NCBI GenBank assembly: GCA_037783415.1
Contig: JAZGTN010000073.1
Span: 3,224,001-3,288,000, forward strand
DNA length: 64,000 bases
Direction of reading: 5' to 3'
From: Leptasterias polaris
Taxonomy: Eukaryota; Echinodermata; Asteroidea; Forcipulatida; Asteriidae
The notes below the pieces were generated by a model that saw only the letters and a program-made list of their open reading frames with translations, made no database searches and was not told the origin of the DNA. This document shows positions 43,601 to 52,300 of the stretch, piece after piece. Position 1 is the stretch's first letter; every line of letters starts with the position of its first letter. The translations under genes were made by a program, and so were the position numbers.

Positions 43601-44580
43601 TTTCGTGCGTATGTCGTCTGCCTTACTTCAATACTTTAATTACAAGAACACGTGATTTTCATTTAACAACAGAGGGCGTACAAAATACTACGGAAGGTTG
43701 AAGTGGACGTGCGCCTTATAATCCTTTTTTCAGAAATTACGAATTGTTTGCACATAACTGGACGCGGGGCTTACCAACTTTGTGATAACAGCGCAGAGTC
43801 CATTTCCCACCTCGCCAACCCCACCACCCCTTCCCGTAAATAATTATCACTGCCGATTTCAACTGGCAGCTTCCCTGCCGCACGGACTAAAGCATTTAGA
43901 AGAAAGGCGGGACAATAGGGACTCCGTAGTGACGTTCCAGCCCAAGTGCGCGAATTTATGTGACGGAAAACGAAACTTGACAAATCGGGGTCGATTGCAG
44001 ACAAGTTTCGTTGTGCTTTGACGATGTTCTGCGGGCTTCAAATTCTCCTGTCAGGCATGTCAGGTGGGCTTTGACATCAGACAATTAAAATTAAAGCTAA
44101 AAGTTGTTCTTGATTCTGTAATCAAGTCAAAATTCAATTTCAATTCTTACATGCGCGAATAATAATGGGGATACGAGGATATATTTATTTAACTACCACA
44201 ACATTAGTGGATTTATAATTATATAAAGTGCAAAATCAACTTAAATGAAGCTTTAACTTTCTTGAATCTATAAAACTGTTTAAAATTTTAATCTAAACTT
44301 TCGGGTCAAATTGGCCCAAATCGGGCCAAACAGTAGCATAGAGCAAGGGCCAGACCTTGCTCTATGCTCTATATGACACATTCATCATGTTCATTCAAGA
44401 ATCAATTTAACAACGTCAAACATAAGAATCAATTCAATGTTTTCACTTTTGGGGTTAATAATTTACCTTCTCCTGGTACGAAGCACCCGTTGAAGTACTC
44501 TGTCCAACTTTCACATTATCCCCCGCCGCTGTCTTAGATTTGCTGCGTTTCTTCTTAACTTTATTCAAATCTGAAGACAT
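31668..44580 (-). CDS. Centrin/caltractin-like EF-hand protein (215 aa, five coding exons)
   Basis: Calcium-binding protein of the centrin/calmodulin superfamily. Coding exons on the minus strand: 44467-44580, 42611-42759, 41956-42063, 41029-41132 and 31668-31840; all junctions are GT-AG with compatible phases and total 648 nt. Exon 1 encodes a Lys/Ser-rich N-terminus starting MSSDLNKVKKKRSK. Four EF-hands follow; the first (VFDAFADSDGMIKADAV) appears one residue short with Ala at the first loop position, while the last (EADRNGDNEVDLQEF) is canonical. The C-terminus IMLKTNLF resembles the centrin ending. Centrins act at centrioles, in fibres and in nuclear DNA repair complexes; which role applies is unknown. 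The 9.2-kb last intron carries the LTR element in antisense. Confidence 0.85.
32218..32375. mobile_element. GGGCCCAATTTCAT inverted-repeat MITE
   Basis: Starts GGGCCCAATTTCATAAAG and ends ATGATTTTGGGCCC. It shares these ends with the larger copy at 48179-48422. A decayed right-end fragment of the same type lies near 1145-1228 in the SRCR intron. Non-coding. Confidence 0.6.
32978..33340 (+). mobile_element. TTAA-flanked piggyBac-like MITE, copy 1
   Basis: TTAA-AGGCCCTGTACACGATTGG at the left and CCAATCCTGTATAATACCT-TTAA at the right. The body includes TTTTTATCGCGCGCGATAAT. An inverted near-copy lies at 41526-41890. No ORF. TTAA duplication is a piggyBac feature; the assignment rests on that and the terminal repeats. 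Confidence 0.75.
33756..33927 (+). repeat. 5' LTR (172 bp)
   Basis: Starts TGTAGTATAC and ends AATACAACA, with no differences from the 3' LTR. Contains an ATTAAA at 33791-33796 that could serve as a polyadenylation signal in the 3' copy. CTCAG/GTAAAT at 33911-33920 fits a 5' splice site. Confidence 0.95.
33929..33941 (+). other. Primer-binding site, complementary to tRNA-Ser(GCU) 3' end
   Basis: TGGCGACGAGGAT begins one base after the 5' LTR. It is the exact complement of the 3' end ATCCTCGTCGCCA, which I recall as the end of animal tRNA-Ser(GCU) including CCA. It would prime minus-strand DNA synthesis by a trans-acting reverse transcriptase. Confidence 0.85.
33942..34418 (+). other. 5' leader of the LTR element
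   Basis: Untranslated region between the primer-binding site and gag. No recognised packaging signal. The frame open at 34383 begins with TTG; the first in-frame ATG is at 34419. Confidence 0.5.
34419..36278 (+). CDS. Gag with N-terminal helix-hairpin-helix domain (619 aa)
   Basis: Structural protein forming the particle that packages element RNA. ATG 34419 (AAACATGGC, A at -3 and G at +4) is chosen. Residues 1-60 look like a ComEA-type helix-hairpin-helix: INLNKASTKELATLPGIGIK. A Pro/Gln-rich middle region follows, with a roughly 45-residue unit repeated twice (each with QIQSP and GQYNVPHSA). The retrotransposon Gag capsid-like domain spans about 325-490 (SYDGKSDFHAFITKF, ELASIRQKEDESLEEF). 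A CCHC zinc knuckle lies at C585, C588, H593 and C598 (CFKCSQEGHFARNC). The ORF is intact. The last codons form a -1 frameshift site into protease. The helix-hairpin-helix suggests extra nucleic-acid binding. Confidence 0.88.
   Translation: MAINLNKASTKELATLPGIGIKYAQLITSTLAEKGNITIDDFHDTPALQSKLHELAEKGLLIIEYSKIAKNSNDPAPTEPTANPITLLANQMTMLIKVVEANTQQVTKTLHELQAKNEHFENKMEAMLHSKSSSAESKTQNPAFTPTANLTGDATIDAALKVIGDKAPPIPAHILHNTKSEQSGLGTSGYNSSQPEQKPFIAPGQHYNAQLEQKHTVVAPGPHVQPQVQKPFTYPSQYQQGGMSATMAGPTPKPQIQSPYVTPVATTGQYNVPHSALPQFTYPYQGGMPTTMAGPPPNPQIQSPSVNPVATAGQYNVPHSAIPKLSSYDGKSDFHAFITKFEIMADCCHWNEDTKLLQLVGALTGKALDSYSWQKPEILRNFNRSKEQLLKMYGKMKDPIIQRAELASIRQKEDESLEEFGQRVRQTTTRAYTSANPDVFETLAREAFLKGCSDTEAAELALHRDPQTLNQAVKYTQTAAYNHKLLSRTGRHKVRHVSFDEGTPSVHRVQVKQQGEDKVNIHLDWSEINNNMREILSLLKDHKIQYGQSIRTDSPQATGGSTSKPRRAESPVRSASPSSPSRYRCFKCSQEGHFARNCPLDTARPRSPSPSRGTRSLNS
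36266..36327 (+). promoter_or_regulatory. -1 ribosomal frameshift signal (slippery site and H-type pseudoknot)
   Basis: The heptamer T TTA AAC (36266-36272) is in the gag frame just before the TAG stop (36276-36278). The protease frame is open from 36221, so slipping back one base enters it. Eight nt after the heptamer, stem 1 pairs 36281-36289 (GCCGTTCGT) with 36298-36306 (ACGACCGGC), with one mismatch in nine. Loop bases TGACCA (36292-36297) pair with TGGTCA (36322-36327) as stem 2, leaving loops of 2 and 15 nt. Pairing was done by eye. Confidence 0.8.
36272..37393 (+). CDS. Retropepsin-like protease and truncated Pol, read by -1 frameshift
   Basis: Extension of Gag in the -1 frame; no ATG is needed and none is well placed. 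The aspartic protease core lies around 36478-36720: AIVDTAAQVSIISEDLA carries the catalytic Asp but has DTAA in place of the usual DTGA, and FILGLDFL is the second hallmark. After the protease the chain continues to the point where reverse transcriptase would begin (KEFKIKNE) and stops at 37391-37393, shortly after the deletion junction. The protease would cleave Gag and Gag-Pro during particle maturation if active. Confidence 0.8.
   Translation, partial: LLGAVRLDQRPALPKQSGHQPSLLPNQPPVFDKHDTERTGTRLREVQFTPNYNGISLVIPLEVQGVKTHAIVDTAAQVSIISEDLAKLINPSLTSVEKVLLRGAGKSSSIIAKKVPNVHLEIGGRRYTWDLLVAPIADSFILGLDFLKTEGGKIDLVDDVVTLKGNKINGKMRKNRDEKYLIQRITLANKVVVPPNSLVQTKVTLESPSGKLYMIHAPERHHKGLFVPYTLVQSGNDPTITSSQTCKVTICLRNDSNRYIHLNRGHFIGRAEEVSEVITEPDPHAPVIEELERRLLDSSQQTLSVNEVIVQNIPLHVRELWENSCKHLNPGQSEVLAKILTNYADVFSKDDMDLGTSICKEFKIKNEPGPYHG
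37376..37874 (+). pseudogene. Integrase C-terminal remnant
   Basis: From about 37380 a different frame encodes the end of a Gypsy integrase: RVHTMARETIGTAQRYQKKH, FEQGDIVYKLNKS, KLQPIWRGPLLVVEAL and TVVHHDLLKK. The zinc-binding and DDE catalytic parts are absent. The frame is shifted relative to protease by the deletion junction, so it is probably untranslated. A 33-bp tandem unit near 37741-37800 encodes the repeated motif NPTSGDEG. Confidence 0.75.
38096..38112 (+). promoter_or_regulatory. Candidate 3' splice acceptor before the TatD ORF
   Basis: A pyrimidine-rich TTTTACTTTTTAAG ends at 38112, six bases before the ATG at 38119. With the LTR donor CAG/GTAAAT (33915/33916) it would give a short spliced message placing the TatD ORF first. 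Prediction only. Confidence 0.45.
38119..39567 (+). CDS. TatD-family metal-dependent nuclease carried by the retrotransposon (482 aa)
   Basis: Member of the TatD/TATDN group of metal-dependent DNases in the amidohydrolase superfamily, which cleave DNA (and RNA in some members) with two divalent metals. The intact ORF starts at an ideal context (CTACCATGG). Residues 1-210 form an N-terminal extension with a C2H2-like motif (C58, C63, H73, H78) and a Cys/Trp-rich segment (WWFLFP, CCWKC). The TatD barrel spans about 217-480 with the expected metal ligands: H222 and H224 (FVDAHCHVD), E316 (GEIGLDY), H353 (VVHCRDA), H378 (HLHCFS) and D429 (LLLETDAPYFP). It lies between the integrase remnant and the 3' LTR, the usual site of env or extra ORFs. 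Similar to animal TATDN2-like proteins; its role for the element is unknown. Confidence 0.9.
   Translation: MDDEANFIPDYSEEGLDLPDESTNPGVPAVNETRPHTSSSSCPPPPGRSGKRKATQLCPEPECGKRSNKMRRHIIRYHIADDRWWFLFPLACCWKCRRWEIAVHVNNHGPFSMDQHLQELVILVDEFIDCMSLKLGLGSSDDLLNFVERRSLGDANSIFSPEELELWGNYDTFIGLPKETDRNLVSPSRVSSLLHWRTLQRLFMLLPKTSNPQPTEDFVDAHCHVDRLLNVTHSKGTLSLFMKTEGIECQNLRSCVAVFCDESTFSDHDRWLELVSDDLVHAAVGYHPKQATSFTPKSEQTIRHLMNHPKVCALGEIGLDYSGRHIRNKLVQQTVYKRLLKLAVELDKPLVVHCRDAEDDCMKIAVEILPRNWKIHLHCFSQDWGRAQKWLAHFPNLFIGLTLLVSGENAGVRSVAKQIPLSRLLLETDAPYFPRKQGESFGNPTIAKLVALEIAHIRNIPIQEVLAHCLRNTKTVYNINFP
39738..39746 (+). other. Polypurine tract
   Basis: GGGGAGGAG lies directly against the 3' LTR, the expected plus-strand primer of an LTR retrotransposon. 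Confidence 0.85.
39747..39918 (+). repeat. 3' LTR (172 bp)
   Basis: Identical to the 5' LTR at every position compared. Followed by the target duplication GTAT at 39919-39922. Confidence 0.95.
41526..41890 (-). mobile_element. TTAA-flanked piggyBac-like MITE, copy 2 (inverted)
   Basis: Reverse-oriented near-copy of 32978-33340: begins TTAAAGGTATTATACAGGAT and ends GTACAGGGCCTTTAA. It is bounded by TTAA at both ends. Truncated relatives occur at 46489-46562 and near 49470-49580. Confidence 0.75.
42064..42610 (-). other. Centrin-like intron 2, nothing recognised
   Basis: Non-coding sequence between exons 3 and 2 of the centrin-like gene. The frames present are not conserved domains. Confidence 0.4.
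42760..44466 (-). other. Centrin-like intron 1 with homopolymer and AT repeat
   Basis: Contains an uninterrupted run of 27 C at 42902-42928, an AT-rich microsatellite near 42988-43016 and a short palindrome at 44337-44366 (CATAGAGCAAGG paired with CCTTGCTCTATG). A TA-element-like fragment (GTGCGCCTTATAATCC) lies near 43711. No gene. Confidence 0.5.
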
Positions 44581-46368
44581 GATAACAACTTATTTTGATA
44601 CAAACTTTAACTCGGCAAAAATGAATCAATCAGTCATTTTTAACGTTGTGTACACAAAAAACCACGGTGACGAGAGAGATAAGGTGTTTGTTGCTGTTTA
44701 CTGCCTCCAGTAAATATCTGTTTGGCCGTGGAGGGCGCTTTATAATTATTTTGTAGGTCGGCCGACCCCGCGGGCCCATCACTTTTAAAAAGGAAGGCGA
44801 GGTCTTGCCTAGATGACTCTTTTATTTTAAATATCAAGTTATAAACCACACAAGGGAAACTGACTGGGTAAATTTTAAATAAGTTTGGTTTGATAAAAGA
44901 CAAATTTAAGAGCAGGATTTTTTTTTTCTGAATAGTGAAAAAAAAAAAGTAAATAAAGGAGGCGGCGGCCAAAGGAGGCGGGCGGGGACGAGAAACTCGT
45001 GTAAGATTTTTGATTGGCCTTTTTAGCAGTACCCCACAAACCGGATCCATAAGGATGTGTGCCCTTGTGGGGTCGATTTCTTTAGAAAAAGGAATAATAG
45101 AACAACATAGCAGGACCCCTCAACCCAGTTCCGTAAGGTTGTGTGCATGTGCGTGCATATACGCACAAATACCCCTACCCATGTTTGCTCAACATTTAAC
45201 TTTACAGGATTAGAACAGCACAATAATAAAAGGGTGACACAGTTCTAAATTTACATTCTCATTATCAATGTTTATTCAAATTCGGATGTTTTAAATTTGA
45301 AGAACTTCTAATAGAAGGTTTGGTGAGTTGGCGAAAAGGCATACATGCAGTTTTGTAAAAAAAAGTGCAGTACTACTTTTTGGGTATACTTTTTTCGTCA
45401 GAGTTTGAAAGATTATAAAAATCCCGAGTCTGTAAAATGCTCCCGCTGCTCTTTGAATGTGTAAATGTAACTTCGATTTAACAATTAACTGGTTATGATT
45501 GCTACATTAGTACATCAGAAAGTACATTCGTAACAGTACATAACTAAAATCTGGGCTATTCTTGTGGACAAGTAAAACACACAGATTACTGGCCCAGTGA
45601 GCAACTGTAAACAAAAATTAAGCACATGGCATGTGATTTTTTTTTTACTTTCTCCTTTTGGAAAAAAAATATATATAATAATTTTTTGGTAACTTCTTAA
45701 TTACTAGCCTTAAAGATGTATAACAATGTATAAATGTCTTAAACCATTACAATAAATGCCTTACTACTGAAAATGAAATAATAAATTTCATGTGAATTCA
45801 AGAAAATAAAATGAGCTGTTGTACACTGCTTACCAATTCAACCAAAAGGACCTATGGTATAAATTCAAAACAAAGGTTAATGGCGTGACCTTTTGACCCT
45901 AGCAGAATCTTTCTCTTAACTGAAAGAAAATTCTTAATGGCAACTCGGGGCTCGAAATTTAAACTTGTCCACAGGCCCAAGGCCAGCGATTTTTAGCCTC
46001 ACGATTGGACTAGTCCGGCAGTCTTGTGTTTTTCAAATTCGCCCTAGCACTAGCAGCTTGCTCATAGGTCCAAAAAGCCGCATTACATACAATGTATGAC
46101 GGATATAGATTAACATGCGCCATTTGGGCTCGGCAGACCAGTGCCTGTCTTTATCCTTGTGGATATGGGTGCTCGATTTGGGGCATGACCTAACCCCCCT
46201 ATTGTGTCTTCACTGTGTCCTTGGAATCTCAGGAATGTTTTAGAGGATAATAGGGGTACCTCTGTATGAAAGGAGAGTATAGGAACATTGGGACGAGGAT
46301 ACTCTCACCCAATATCGGGCATGGTATAAAGACGGGGAACCAGTCTCTTTCCTTGTAGCTTTTTGGCA
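44581..46368. other. Region between the centrin-like gene and PUS3
   Basis: Presumably holds the centrin-like promoter near 44581-44760 and PUS3 3' sequences. At about 44820-44920 the minus strand matches the body of the SINE at 53727-53880. A possible hAT-type end (GGGGCTCGAAATTTAAAC) lies near 45948. No coding sequence is supported. Confidence 0.45.
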
Positions 46369-49300
46369 TTATTCACTAGTTTCCATGGTCTCTAACCGTC
46401 TCTTCTTGGTGAAGTGTCGAATACGGTCTTCAAGGCTCTCTGTCAAAAGAAACCAAAAATAAAGCACAATGAATTACAACATAAATTTTAAAGGTGTTGT
46501 ACAGGATTGGTAGAGCTGACAAGATAGTCACAGACGGTGTTCATGTTTTGTGTGATCAACCATGTCCCGCCGTTTTATGCACTCACCACACACTGGCCTC
46601 TGAAGGAGTGGTTTGTATGATTTAGACGAAGTACCGAGCAGGAGGAAAGCAGTTTGGTTGGTTATTACTGGTCTCAGTGAGGCATCCTCTTCTCTCGGAA
46701 TGGTTTGGTCTTGTTCCGAGCCCTCTGTCTTCAGTGCCTGGATGGGGGCACTCTGGAGTCCATCCAGCATTCTTTTAAGAGTAGCCGTCCTGAGAATCAA
46801 AAATTCACAATGATTAGGCTTGTGATTTTGTAGTGGTGTGTCGTGGCCAAGCGGTTAAGAGCACCAGACTCAAGCTCTGGCGTTTCTGATCAGAGTGTGG
46901 GTTCGAGTCTTGGTCGCTCCAGTTGTGTAATCATGAGTACATGTAGTCAAGATAAAACCTTTTCACCACTAGAGGGCACTATCATTCCTGTAACTGCTAT
47001 CACGCCCTTGTGTGAACAATTATCAGTGTCAGTGATTTAAATGTTAAACTAGCCAGTCAGACTAGATAGACAGAATTTTGCCAGGTCCTTAGCTGTTTTC
47101 AGTGGCATTTGGCCAGCGGACCACCAAGAGAAAACACTGTACCGGTAAATGCATCAGGGCTGTTTTACTCTATACTGATGTGCCATAAGCAGTGTACACT
47201 GGTTAGCAAAACATCCACACGTGTCGCTTGTAAGACTGAAACCCCTAACCTTCTACAACATGCTAAAGCAAATGTTTTAACCGCTGGACCACAGAACCTG
47301 CTTGTCAGTTAACAAGAGACCAGTTTGAATCCTTGTGTGGTGTGTCTTCTGTCGACTTGGCCGAACAGTCTTGCACATTGGACTCAAGATGTTCTTATCA
47401 GCCTCAGCAAATTGTGGGTCCAAGTCCCCGTCTTGACACTTGCAACACTGGCCTTATAATTCAGCATTACATTGACAACAAACAAGAGATCATACTACCT
47501 TACAACATTCTGAGCCCACATGCTTTGTAGTCGAGAAATATTGTGCTTCTGGTCGCCTGAAAAAAATTAATTAATAACAATTATTCAATTAGTAAAGCAC
47601 TCACTTGACCAAAGAGAGAATCGATTAAAGAAAACTTTTAGGTCATGACTCAACTGCGAGGTATGTTTGAGACATAATATAATAATTCACTGGTACCACA
47701 AAACGCATATGAAAATACCTTGCTCATAAATCCAGTGAATTCCCTGGTAAGCGCAGTCATAAAGGACTAGTGGATACTCAGACGCCATGGAATATTGAGG
47801 TTTACAGGGCTGGGTCTTCACGTCTAGCAGTCTATCAATTATCTATTATAAAGAAACAACAGGTGGTTTAAAGGTAGGGTCATCATTTGGTTTTAGGCAA
47901 AGTGATGCTTATTTATCGGCAAAATGATAAAGAAAGATACAATAAAAGTCCCATGTGAAAGTTTTCGCTGAGTACAGTGTCTACTTGCTGAGAAAACAGC
48001 AAAAAACTGTCTTCATCGAATCCATCCATGCGAGGAGAAAGTGGGTACCAACCGCATCTCTGGCCGCAGCATTCGCGAATGGACACCAACCCTCACAATT
48101 CGGAAAAAATGATTCATGCAGGAATCGTTTCTCAGATTCAAATGTTTTTATTGATTTCTTATCAAGGGGGTAATTTCAGGGGCCAATTTCATGGAGCTGC
48201 TTAAGCACAAAATTTGCTTAAGCACGAAAAAAGCTTGCTTATTATACTCGTGTTATTGGCCAAAACTCCATGCGATGTACATTGCTCGTGACTTGTATTT
48301 AGCTGTTGTTTAGTTAGCATAACAATCGAGTGGAGTATTGGCCGGTAATCTGGTTTTACTAAGCAAGGTTTTTTGGTGCTTAAGCAAATTTTGTGCTTAA
48401 GCAGAGCCATGAAATTGGGCCCAGATGAAATAATGTTGAATGTTAGCACCACGGTACAAGTGTAGAGAAAGATTAAATAAAATCAGCAGAAAAAAGTAAA
48501 TGATCATCTGAGGAATCCAAACCAATTTTAAAAAGAGACAAAGTTTTAAAATGCTGAAATAAAGTTGCTTCTTAAAATCTGGCTTTTACTTCTGGGTGTT
48601 TTTTGTTTACAATTTGCTGTGGCCTTAATGTCTGCAAGATATAGTCAGGTACCACACCTCAGGTTGCTCCTTGTGTTGTCCAATCAGGATTAAGACGGCA
48701 ACCATACATCTGACTTGGTGGTACAGGAAGGCTTGGCCGGTCACTGTTAGCTCGTACATCTGATATCCGTCATCACTGGATGAGTAAAAGGACAGACAGG
48801 AAGATAAAGATAGACAGACAGACAGATAAAAAAAGACAGACAGACCCCTGTTCAGAATGTTTGCTTTCCTTTGTATTTCAAATCACATAAAAGTTAAAAC
48901 TATCTGACCTAAGGCCTAATGTGAAGCGCATTGAGACGTTATTGTGAAATGCGCTATATAAGAACTGGTTATTATTATTATTATTAAGTAGTGTTGTTGC
49001 TGAGCGGTGTACTGGATTTAAGTTCTGGTGTTGTCAGAGTGTGGGTTCCAGTCCCAGTCATGACACTTGTTGCTTCATCCTTCGGGTGGGACGTAAAGCT
49101 GTGCTGGATAGTGCACATAAAAGAACCCAATGCACTTGCCAAAAAGTGAAGGGGTTCACCCCGGTGTTTTTCTGGAAATGGTTGGCAGGAGATTGCACCG
49201 TATCACCTTAAACTTTTAGTAATTACTATACAAGTAAATGACCATAAAAACTTACTTGGAAGGAGCACTGAAGGAAGAGCTGTTGATATTATAAGTCATT

Positions 49301-52300
49301 GTTGGAAACAACTTCCTTTGAGGAAGTGTAGTTTTAGAAAAAGAGGACATTTTCACCACATAAATTTGAATCTGAGAAAGGCTTCAGGGATATGAGGCCT
49401 TTCTCAGGCATCTGAAAGCACACAATTCTATGCAACAAGGGTGTCTTTTCTTTCTTTATTTTTTTGCAACTTTGATGACTAATTGAGCCCAAATTTTCAC
49501 AGGCTTGTTATTTTATGCTTACGTTGGGATACACCAAGTGAGAATACTTGTCTTTGACAATTACCAAAAGTATACCCTGCTTTTAACAACCCTTCCTAAT
49601 GGACAGCCTCTTACACTAAGACTACAAGACAGTAAAAGATTACTGCAGGCTTACCGGTTATCCAATTCCTGAATGTCAATCGAGAGGATCGATCGCCAAA
49701 AATTAACCACACCATTTCCGACATCCATCTGTAATAAAAAATTGTAGAAACTCTGATCCTCTTTTTTGTTTTAAACAAAGGGCAATATTTCAAATATAGT
49801 GTTTGACTCAATTTGTTTGTAGCTATGCAAATGAGACATCTGTACATCAAGTACTTTTGACAAAGGCCATGGTCATGTTTCTTACCTTACAGAAATTACG
49901 GAAGTCATGATCACCGACAAGCTTTTGTGCTGATTTCTTCATCATCTGTAAAGTAATGAAAACGAAAATAAAACACTTCAACTTTATAAGATGGTCAAAT
50001 TACTCCTGTGGACAAAAGTTGTATATGTACAGGGGAATATTTAGTAATAATAGTAATCGGTTCTTATATAGCCCATATAACCCCAAGCTGCTTAAATAAG
50101 CACTTTTTAAGGGGTTAATCCAGCACAACACTAACTCAGCCCTCTCAGGTTCCCATTTATACACCTGGGTTAAGAGAACAAATTATGGTTAAGTGCCTTG
50201 CTTAAGGACTCACGGGCCAAGACTGGGAATCGAACCGACACTCCGATGATTCAACCATCTGAACTTGAGTCTGATGTAGTAGGCCACGACACATCACAAC
50301 AAAATTGAAAAAAACCAAAACATACGTTTATTTTATAGCTTTGGTTTCATTATACATCAGGGGTCGAAATTACCGCTGGCCCGCTGGCCCGTGACCAGTG
50401 AAATTATCTCCGGGCCACCGATTACCCCAAAAACGATAGCCCTGTGGGACAGTGAGAAAAGTCCGTTTAATGCCGCCCTGCTAAAAATTAGATAATTGGC
50501 CGCCCCGCCCAAAAATACAAACAAACTATTTTTAGCCTGCACTAAACACAATCAAACGAGTAGCCGACAAGCCAAGCCTGACTTCCAAACCGCAAATTGG
50601 AATAGCGATCGTTCATTTCAAAACATGATGCGCACAAACAACCACATGTTTCTGACTGCCGAGTATCTGCTGCGCGTGCATCGGCCCGGGCCCCACAACT
50701 TTCGGTGGCCCATCCACCACCACACACCAGCAGACCGGTATAGTAGTCCATGCATAGTGCATGACACGCACGTAACAACAGCGAGGTCCAAAGTCCAAGC
50801 TAATCAATATTCCGCACGCTGTGATTGGCCGTTGATGGCCGTTGATAATTACCATATTTATAAGACTGCAAGAGAGTTTGGCTAGACTCCAACGCAGTAC
50901 ACGTTCCAGCCGAGTAAAGAATTGCCGCACAGTGGTGCCGCATAGTGGTGCCGCACGCACGCCTGCAGATTGGTACAATCATAGAGCAAGGTACAATATA
51001 CAGCCTTGGATGAAGGATATTCAAACATTGACAACTTTTGCCGATAGAGGGCGAGGCGGGGCAAAGTTCATTGAATTTGCAATGTGCGTTGTCGACCGAT
51101 CGTTGAATCTCGATGATTTTTATTGCAAACGAAGTTCTAAACAACGGATCCTCTAATCACAAATCCATGAAAATGGTTGTTGATGGAAGAGGTACTATTT
51201 AGGGCAGAAATTAGGGGATAAGATCGTCCAAAAACGCATTCTTTTTAAAGCTTTTTGTTTAGCGTTTTGAAAAGTTTGTGCACGTGTCCGATCACCAACG
51301 CATATCCAGCTTTCTAAAACCCCACACTGTGCGGCATATCTCTCTGATGTTTTTGGCGCGGCGCACAAAGCAAAATGTATAACAAATGGTAGGTTTTGAA
51401 TTAGCTTTACAGTAAGGTTGTTTTGACCGAAATGGATGTCAATCATTCTCCTTAGATAGTGTCGGGGCCCAGGGGTTAATAACATTTTTTTTTAAGAAAA
51501 GGATTATCTCAAATGTTTTTGCTTCCACGTCCGATGTCGTCATATAAAGGGCGCCATTTTGACGATCTCTGGGTTTTTTTATTTTATTTTTATATAAAAT
51601 AATTAGGATCGTATTTTTTTAATTTAGCACACCGAAAAAGCACACAGGAAAAGAGGCTGGCAACCATCTTTTAAAAAAGCCTGGACGGTCGTCTTGAAAA
51701 AAAAGTAGGGCGAACATTAAAAAAACTAAAAAATCCTTCCTTTTTTCAAAAAGGCAGGACCCCAAAAATGTTTTCCCCCTTATGTACATGTGCACTAACC
51801 CCCGCATTGCTGATTTTAAAATACAAAATGGTGTTGGGCCACCAGATTGTCTGGCGGGCCAGTAACTTTTTATTTCCACTGTCCCTGCCGGCTAGTGAGC
51901 ACTGTAGTTTAATTTCGACCCCTGTACATACATATGTGAAAAGCACTGTATACTCTGTGCTTGCAGAAAAAAAACAACAAACTACTCAGGTGGGTTTCGA
52001 ACCCACAACCCCTGCATTCTAGAGCAGATATCTTAATCACTAGACCACCGAGGGTGCCCAGTAAAGAGAAGCCAGTGAGAATCCTGTAATTAGCATCAAG
52101 TATAAAGAAGAATACATTTGTTTTATTTAGTGCTTATCAGTATTTGGTAAAACCAAAATAGTCTTCTTAATATCCCGATGCAAATTATTACATTTATTTA
52201 ACACTACATTTTATTGGTAAACTTACATCAATATCTGAATCCCCTCTTGGAAAGAAATACTTGTAGGTTCTGTGAAGAGCACTGAACCTAAATCGGAAGA

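Noticed and set aside
46843..46925. Functional tRNA-Leu(CAA) gene
   Set aside because: Strong resemblance in the D and anticodon arms, but the acceptor and T-stem pairing fail. It is better read as a SINE head.
50496..51156. Opposed ORFs of 60-129 aa
   Set aside because: They lie within the hAT-like element, exist on both strands and contain no transposase motif.
51975..52062. Functional tRNA gene on the minus strand
   Set aside because: The T-arm is good, but the acceptor stem does not pair and the anticodon loop has eight bases.
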